From positions 496,001 through 560,000 of the forward strand of contig NZ_BBMK01000001.1 of NCBI RefSeq assembly GCF_000755285.1: DNA of 64,000 bases, in the 5' to 3' direction. Each line of letters opens with the position of its first letter. Positions within the stretch are counted from its first letter, which is position 1. Under the pieces are notes generated by a model. It searched no databases. It saw only the letters and a program-made list of their open reading frames with translations, and was not told the DNA's origin. The stretch comes from Nonlabens ulvanivorans (GTDB lineage Bacteria; Bacteroidota; Bacteroidia; Flavobacteriales; Flavobacteriaceae). The position numbers and the translations under genes are program-made. Of the stretch, positions 59,306 to 64,000 are shown one piece after another.

Positions 59306-60349
59306 ATGAATAAAAATTCTAAAATATACGTCGCTGGACATCGTGGTCTAGTAGGAAGCGCTATTGTGACCGAGTTAAAAGAGCTAGGTTACACTAACTT
59401 TATCCTGCGTACTCATAAAGAGCTAGATCTCACAAATCAACAAGCCACAGCAGACTTCTTTGCAACTGAAAAACCAGAATACGTTTTTCTCGCCGCCGCG
59501 AGTGTAGGTGGTATCGTAGCAAACAATACTTATAGAGCAGATTTTATTTATAAAAACCTCATGATTCAAAATAACGTGATCCATCACAGTTATTTGAATG
59601 GTGTGAAAAAGTTATTGTTTCTAGGAAGTACCTGTATCTATCCTAAAATGGCACCGCAGCCCATGCCAGAGGACAGTTTACTTACTGGTCCATTAGAATA
59701 CACAAATGAACCTTATGCCGTTGCAAAAATCGCTGGTATCAAAATGTGCGAGAGCTATAACCTGCAATATGGCACTAATTTTATCTCTGTAATGCCTACT
59801 AATTTATATGGTCCTAACGATAATTTTGATCTAGAGAAATCTCATGTACTACCAGCCCTAATTCGTAAAATGCACCTAGGTAAATTATTAATGGATGGTA
59901 ATGAGCAGGCATTAATGGATGATTTAGGTGTTGATGATCTCGCTTTCGCGAAAGCGGAATTACACAAACACGGCATCACCGAAAAAGGAATCGCTTTATG
60001 GGGAACTGGCTCACCAAAGCGAGAGTTTCTATGGTCACATGACATGGCAAAAGCCTGTGTGTACTTGATGGAAAACAAAGATTTTGCTGATGTAAAAGGA
60101 AGCGAAAAAGACATAAGAAATACACACCTCAATATAGGAACCGGAGAAGATATCGCTATAAAAGACCTCGCAGAACTCATTAAAAAAACTGTAGGATATC
60201 AAGGTAAACTTGATTGGGACACCACAAAACCAGATGGCACACCACGTAAACTTACTGATGTTTCAAAACTGCATGAATTAGGTTGGAAACATGAGGTAAA
60301 TCTAGAAAAAGGTGTGGAGATGATGTATGCTGCATATTTGAATTCTTAA
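59306..60349 (+). CDS. fcl: GDP-L-fucose synthase
   Basis: The 347-residue SDR protein has IYVAGHRGLVGSAIVTELKE, LGSTCIYPKMAPQPM and the YAVAKIAGIKMCES catalytic motif. It epimerises and reduces the GMD product to GDP-L-fucose. Relative to E. coli-type enzymes a ~30-residue insertion (MDDLGVDDLAFAKAELHKHG) precedes LWGTGSPKREFLW; palindrome copy 13 encodes part of it. The gmd-fcl pair gives a fucose pathway beside the rhamnose pathway. Confidence 0.96.
   Translation: MNKNSKIYVAGHRGLVGSAIVTELKELGYTNFILRTHKELDLTNQQATADFFATEKPEYVFLAAASVGGIVANNTYRADFIYKNLMIQNNVIHHSYLNGVKKLLFLGSTCIYPKMAPQPMPEDSLLTGPLEYTNEPYAVAKIAGIKMCESYNLQYGTNFISVMPTNLYGPNDNFDLEKSHVLPALIRKMHLGKLLMDGNEQALMDDLGVDDLAFAKAELHKHGITEKGIALWGTGSPKREFLWSHDMAKACVYLMENKDFADVKGSEKDIRNTHLNIGTGEDIAIKDLAELIKKTVGYQGKLDWDTTKPDGTPRKLTDVSKLHELGWKHEVNLEKGVEMMYAAYLNS
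59941..59956. repeat. Iterated palindrome copy 13 (in fcl)
   Basis: Perfect CGCTTTCGCGAAAGCG read as AFAKA in the variable insertion of Fcl. Confidence 0.95.
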
Positions 60350-60399
60350 GAGTACTAAAAACGTTATTTTAGCGTTCATCAAGGTAACCCAACCATTGC

Positions 60400-61659
60400 A
60401 TGAGTAAGCTTTCTAAAAAACTTTCAGGAGAACAGAAAACTGTGGCCAAAAACTATGGCGCGTTGGTGGTTCTTCAAGGTTTGAATTACTTACTGCCACT
60501 ACTTATTATTCCATTTTTAGAACGACAGCTTGGACTAGAAAAATTTGGGTTGGTGATGTTAGCGCAGTATTTAATGGCATTTTGTGTCGCTTTTGCAGAC
60601 TTTGGTTTTAATGTTACCGCTACAAGAGAAATATCAATATTAAAAGCTGAAAAAGGAGATTATTCTTCTGTTTATTTTAAAGTGTTTTGGGCAAGAATGA
60701 TTTTACTTGTGGTTGTTTTTATTTTGTTATCTATAATTATTTTTTCCATTCCTCGTTTTTCTGTTGAATGGCATATTTATTTGTTGAGTTATGGAGCAGT
60801 GATTGGACAGACTTTATTGCCAGATTGGTTTTTTCAAGGAATTGAAAAAATGAGATTACTAACGGTAATTAATGTTATTGCCAAGCTTATTTTCACAATT
60901 TTATTATTTGTATTTATATCTCAACCAGCAGATTATACATTTGTTCCTGTTTTTAATTCTATCGGATTTTTAGTAGCAGGTTTTGTTACTTTTTTTCTAA
61001 GCATGAAATATGTGACTTGGCAGTGGCCTAATTTTAAAGAATCTAAAGAATTCTACAAGGAAAGCTTCCAAATCTTTATTTCTAATATTGCGTCACAGTT
61101 GAGCAATGCTGCAAATGGGGGGGTGATATTAGGCTTTTTTGGTGGTGATGCAATTGTTGGTGTTTTTAGTGCTTTTGACAAATTAATAATTGCAGCTAAA
61201 AAAATGTACTTACCATTTTATCAAGCAATGTATCCCTACTTAGCAAGAAAATCTTTTAATGAGAAATTAAAGATGATGAAAAAATTGATTCCAGTAATTA
61301 CCATTATAGGTATTATTGGCTTTAGTATTATATTCCTGATGGGAGACTGGATTATTCAATTGCTATATAAAGATAATGCTATTTATGAGAACATCTATCT
61401 ATTCAAATGGATGGGATTAATAGCCTTTTTTACAGGCTTGAGCTTATTATTCCATTCTCTTTATGCACCGGCAAGAAAACTATTTAATGACAGGATGAAG
61501 ATGACTATAACTGCTGGTATATTTAATATTATTTTGAGTTTAATAATTGTTCCTATTTATGGTTTAAAAGGAACTGTGATATCAGTAATATGTACAGAAT
61601 TTCTACTATTAGGAATGGCTACTTTGTTTTACTATAAAGACTTAAAAAAATCACTATGA
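60400..61659 (+). CDS. Wzx-like polysaccharide flippase
   Basis: The 419-residue protein has ~12 membrane spans and the family's N-terminal pattern (NYGALVVLQGLNYLLPLLII, then PFLERQLGLEKFGLVMLAQY). It would move lipid-linked repeat units across the inner membrane before Wzy polymerisation. A G7 run (61117-61123) encodes Asn-Gly-Gly-Val. It overlaps the next gene by 4 bases. Confidence 0.9.
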   Translation: MSKLSKKLSGEQKTVAKNYGALVVLQGLNYLLPLLIIPFLERQLGLEKFGLVMLAQYLMAFCVAFADFGFNVTATREISILKAEKGDYSSVYFKVFWARMILLVVVFILLSIIIFSIPRFSVEWHIYLLSYGAVIGQTLLPDWFFQGIEKMRLLTVINVIAKLIFTILLFVFISQPADYTFVPVFNSIGFLVAGFVTFFLSMKYVTWQWPNFKESKEFYKESFQIFISNIASQLSNAANGGVILGFFGGDAIVGVFSAFDKLIIAAKKMYLPFYQAMYPYLARKSFNEKLKMMKKLIPVITIIGIIGFSIIFLMGDWIIQLLYKDNAIYENIYLFKWMGLIAFFTGLSLLFHSLYAPARKLFNDRMKMTITAGIFNIILSLIIVPIYGLKGTVISVICTEFLLLGMATLFYYKDLKKSL

Positions 61660-62731
61660 GTGAAAAGTTGATTTTACTGCAGACAGTTATACCTGATTAC
61701 AGATTAAAGTTTATTAATCAAATTAAAAAGGAACTAAAAACTGATTTTAAGACGCTTGCGGTGATCGGTTTTTTGATCCAACTATTAAAAAATCGAAAGG
61801 TTATGAGCCTGATATTTTCTTAAAAAACAGATTTTTTTTAAACAATAAGTTTTTATGGCAATCAGGAATATTTAATTTTATATTTTCAAAATCAATTCTC
61901 ATTATAAGTCTGAATCCTAGAGTTTTATCAAATTGGTTTATTTTAATTATACGCAAATTAATGGGTCGTAAAACGCTGGTTTGGGGTCATGCTTGGCCTA
62001 AATCTGGAATGAACTCTAAATCTGATAAGTTGCGTCATATCATGAGAGTGCTATCTCATGAAATTATCGTCTATACAAACGGTCAAAAGAAAGAATTAGC
62101 AATAAAAATGCCCAATAAAGTCATCCATAGTGCGCCCAATGCTTTATTATATAAAGAGGAAATGTCAAGTGAGCACTTTAAGAACCCTTGTAATATTATA
62201 TTTGTAAGCAGGATGGTTGAAAACAAAAAGGCTATGTTACTTTTTTCGGCTTTTAAAAAAATAGTTAACCAACTGCCAGCAGATTCAAAATTAATATTGA
62301 TTGGTGATGGTCCAGAAAGAAAACTTATCATGGATCAAACTACTAAAACAGATTTAAAGGGTAGAATTATTTTACCTGGCACAGTCGTAGATAAAATTCA
62401 ATTAAACAATTATTATAAATCATCTTTAATAAGTGCATCTCCTGGAAGAGTAGGTCTAGGTCTTACCCAAAGCTTAGGTTACGGTGTACCCATGATAATA
62501 GCTAGAAATGAATTACATGGACCTGAAGTTGAAGTGGCAATTGAAGGTGTTAATTCTTATTTTTTTCAAAAAGATAACGTAGATGACCTTGCTTTAAAAA
62601 TTCTAGGAGCTTTTAGAAATAGCGTAACAATATTAGACTCCAGAGAAAAACTTTCTTTAGATTGCAAAAACACTTTTTCAATTGAAGTGATGGCTACAAC
62701 ATTTGTTAATTTAATTAATAAAATAAATTAG
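61656..62731 (+). CDS. GT4-type glycosyltransferase (one frame break)
   Basis: The corrected product is 358 residues. The C-terminal half is a GT-B fold: NIIFVSRMVENKKAMLLFSA, LILIGDGPERKLIMD, then SASPGRVGLGLTQSLGYGVP with the GT4 E/G-rich donor loop. It probably adds a sugar to the repeat unit. One G is missing at 61760-61761; correction reads LAGDRFFDPTIKKSKGYEPD. It shares one base with the next gene's GTG. Confidence 0.87.
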
Positions 62732-64000
62732 TGTTATTAAGGAACTTCTTTATTTTCATTTATCTGTCCATAACGGTATTTCTATTTTCCACATTAGAAG
62801 CTACTATTTCTTTGTGGTTGAGTTTTTTTGGAAATGCATTAATCCTTACATTCATTACCTATTATCATATTTTTATTGAACGTAGATACAGTCCTTTCAT
62901 AAGCACTTATATTGTATTTAATTATTTATTTTTTTAGTAGCTCCATTGGCTCAAATCAGTGAGTTTAATATGATGGAAACACCAGCTTTTACCCATCATT
63001 TCCCTTTTACAGAGATTACTTTTATTAAAACTAATGGACTTATTGCTACCTTTAATATTGTCTTTTTCCTTTTTTACGTGGCCTGTAAGGATTACATAAA
63101 AATTAAAAGGAAGAAACCTGTAAAAAAGGCATATTCGCTATCTAGTATTTTCATCTTCATAATCTTAAGTGTATTAGTACTTATCATCAATTATGATTTC
63201 TTCTTAGATGAGCTTTCTAGACCTAGCTGGTTAACATCTACTTATACTGTGAGTCATCTCCTAATCGTTAAAAAGGTATTATTTTTAATGCCATTAGCAG
63301 GAGCAATTCTATGTATAGATTATTATAGAAACTCAAAAATTGATACGCAAAAATGGATTCTAGCAACGGTCATGTTGTTTTTCCTTATCGCGTTAGTATT
63401 ACTCTTCAAAAACCCTTTAACAGAGAAGAGAAATGCCCTGGGACCCATTTATTTATTGCTTATATTTTTGTTTTTTCCTAAACTACTTAATAGCAATGTG
63501 AAATCTACTTTACTTTTATTTGTTGTTATGATTATAGGTTTCCCATTATCTCAGGTTTTAACGCACATAGATTATGGTTTTGATGAGATATTGAGTAACC
63601 CTAGTTTATTGTTTGCAAAAAACCAATTGAGTGAAGGTTATATGTCCTTAAACTATGACGCTTTTATAAATATAGGAGTAGTGATGGAGCATGTAGAGTT
63701 TGATGGATTTTCTTACGGTTACCAGCTTTTGAGTGCACTGTTGTTTTTCGTTCCTAGAAGTTTATGGGTTGCAAAACCCGACTCATCAGGACTAATAGTA
63801 GGGAATCATGTGATAGATCATTATGATTTCCATTTTGCAAACCTATCTAATCCTTATATTGCCGAAGGCTATATGAATTTCGGTATCATAGGAGTTATTC
63901 TTATGGCTATAGTGCTCGCATTGAGTATAGTGTATTTCTTAACTTGGCTTAATAGCTCTAACCTATTTAAAAAATCCATTGCTTTTTATTTTGCGATGCA
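62731..64000 (+). CDS. Wzy-like O-antigen polymerase, partial at window edge (one frame break)
   Basis: The frame runs past base 64000. It starts with GTG (MLLRNFFIFIYLSITVFLFS) and contains at least nine hydrophobic segments with large loops, including FVPRSLWVAKPDSSGLIVGN and YIAEGYMNFGIIGVI, as in Wzy/O-antigen polymerases. The T7 run at 62929-62935 lacks one T; correction reads LFFLVAPLAQISEFN. Position after Wzx and a glycosyltransferase supports polymerase of the same glycan. Confidence 0.8.

Noticed and set aside
1..64000. CRISPR arrays, insertion sequences, prophage or defence islands
   Set aside because: No regularly spaced repeats, transposase, integrase, phage structural genes or restriction/toxin systems were seen. 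The recurrent palindrome has no regular spacing.
53816..64000. Polysaccharide locus as a recent foreign island
   Set aside because: It carries the same iterated palindrome in rmlC, rmlD and fcl as the rest of the window and similar base use, so no sign of recent transfer is visible up to fcl.

Overview
The window looks like chromosomal DNA of a marine-type Flavobacteriaceae (Bacteroidota). Base composition is low GC. Promoters carry the Bacteroidota -7 box TAnnTTTG. Proteins typical of the group are present (DUF4175, DUF4837, DUF6909, DUF6660, YtxH/DUF6327 trio, GH3-like, alkane hydroxylase, TonB-dependent receptor). Genus is not determined; something near Nonlabens/Dokdonia is a guess. No rRNA, CRISPR array, insertion sequence, prophage or recognised defence system was seen.

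Layout. 1-8.7 kb: partial lipoprotein, CPA-type antiporter, UspA-SulP pair, MBL hydrolase and a subtilisin-like protease. 8.8-14 kb: M1 aminopeptidase, rnpA, S41 protease, OmpA-like protein. 14-16.5 kb: an arsenic operon (arsR, DUF6428, arsenate-reductase-like phosphatase, ACR3 pump) with two matching ArsR-type operators. 16.7-20.2 kb: tsaC/sua5, a DUF6660 protein and a TonB-dependent receptor. 20.3-23 kb: a minus-strand block (DUF2892, Crp/Fnr regulator with a TGTGA-type palindrome, acetyltransferase, small unknowns, rpiB). 23-23.7 kb: a gene-free AT-rich region with four perfect DnaA boxes, a candidate oriC. 24-36.7 kb: rnr, a small zinc-ribbon gene, LysE-type exporter, tRNA-Cys, folB, glnS, envelope-stress trio, SPFH protein, gltX, AlkB. 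36.8-43.5 kb: DUF4175, ybeY, mnmG and a methyltransferase, with two ParB-type parS palindromes bracketing mnmG. 44-53.7 kb: holB, pgk, lytic transglycosylase, DUF4837, tatA, M23 peptidase, GH3-like, DUF6909. 53.8-64 kb: a polysaccharide locus (Wzz, rmlBACD, gmd, fcl, Wzx, glycosyltransferase, Wzy) running off the right edge.

Three things stand out. First, DnaA-box cluster, parS sites, rnpA and mnmG together suggest the window spans the replication origin domain. Second, a palindrome with core CGCTTTCGCGAAAGC recurs 13 times exactly (plus two one-mismatch copies), both between genes and inside genes, usually read as Ala-Phe-Ala-Lys-Ala. Third, 18 genes contain 20 single-base frame breaks, mostly at short homopolymers and including essential rnpA and pgk. 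These are best explained as sequencing indels, so I annotate the broken genes as single CDSs and give the corrected reading.
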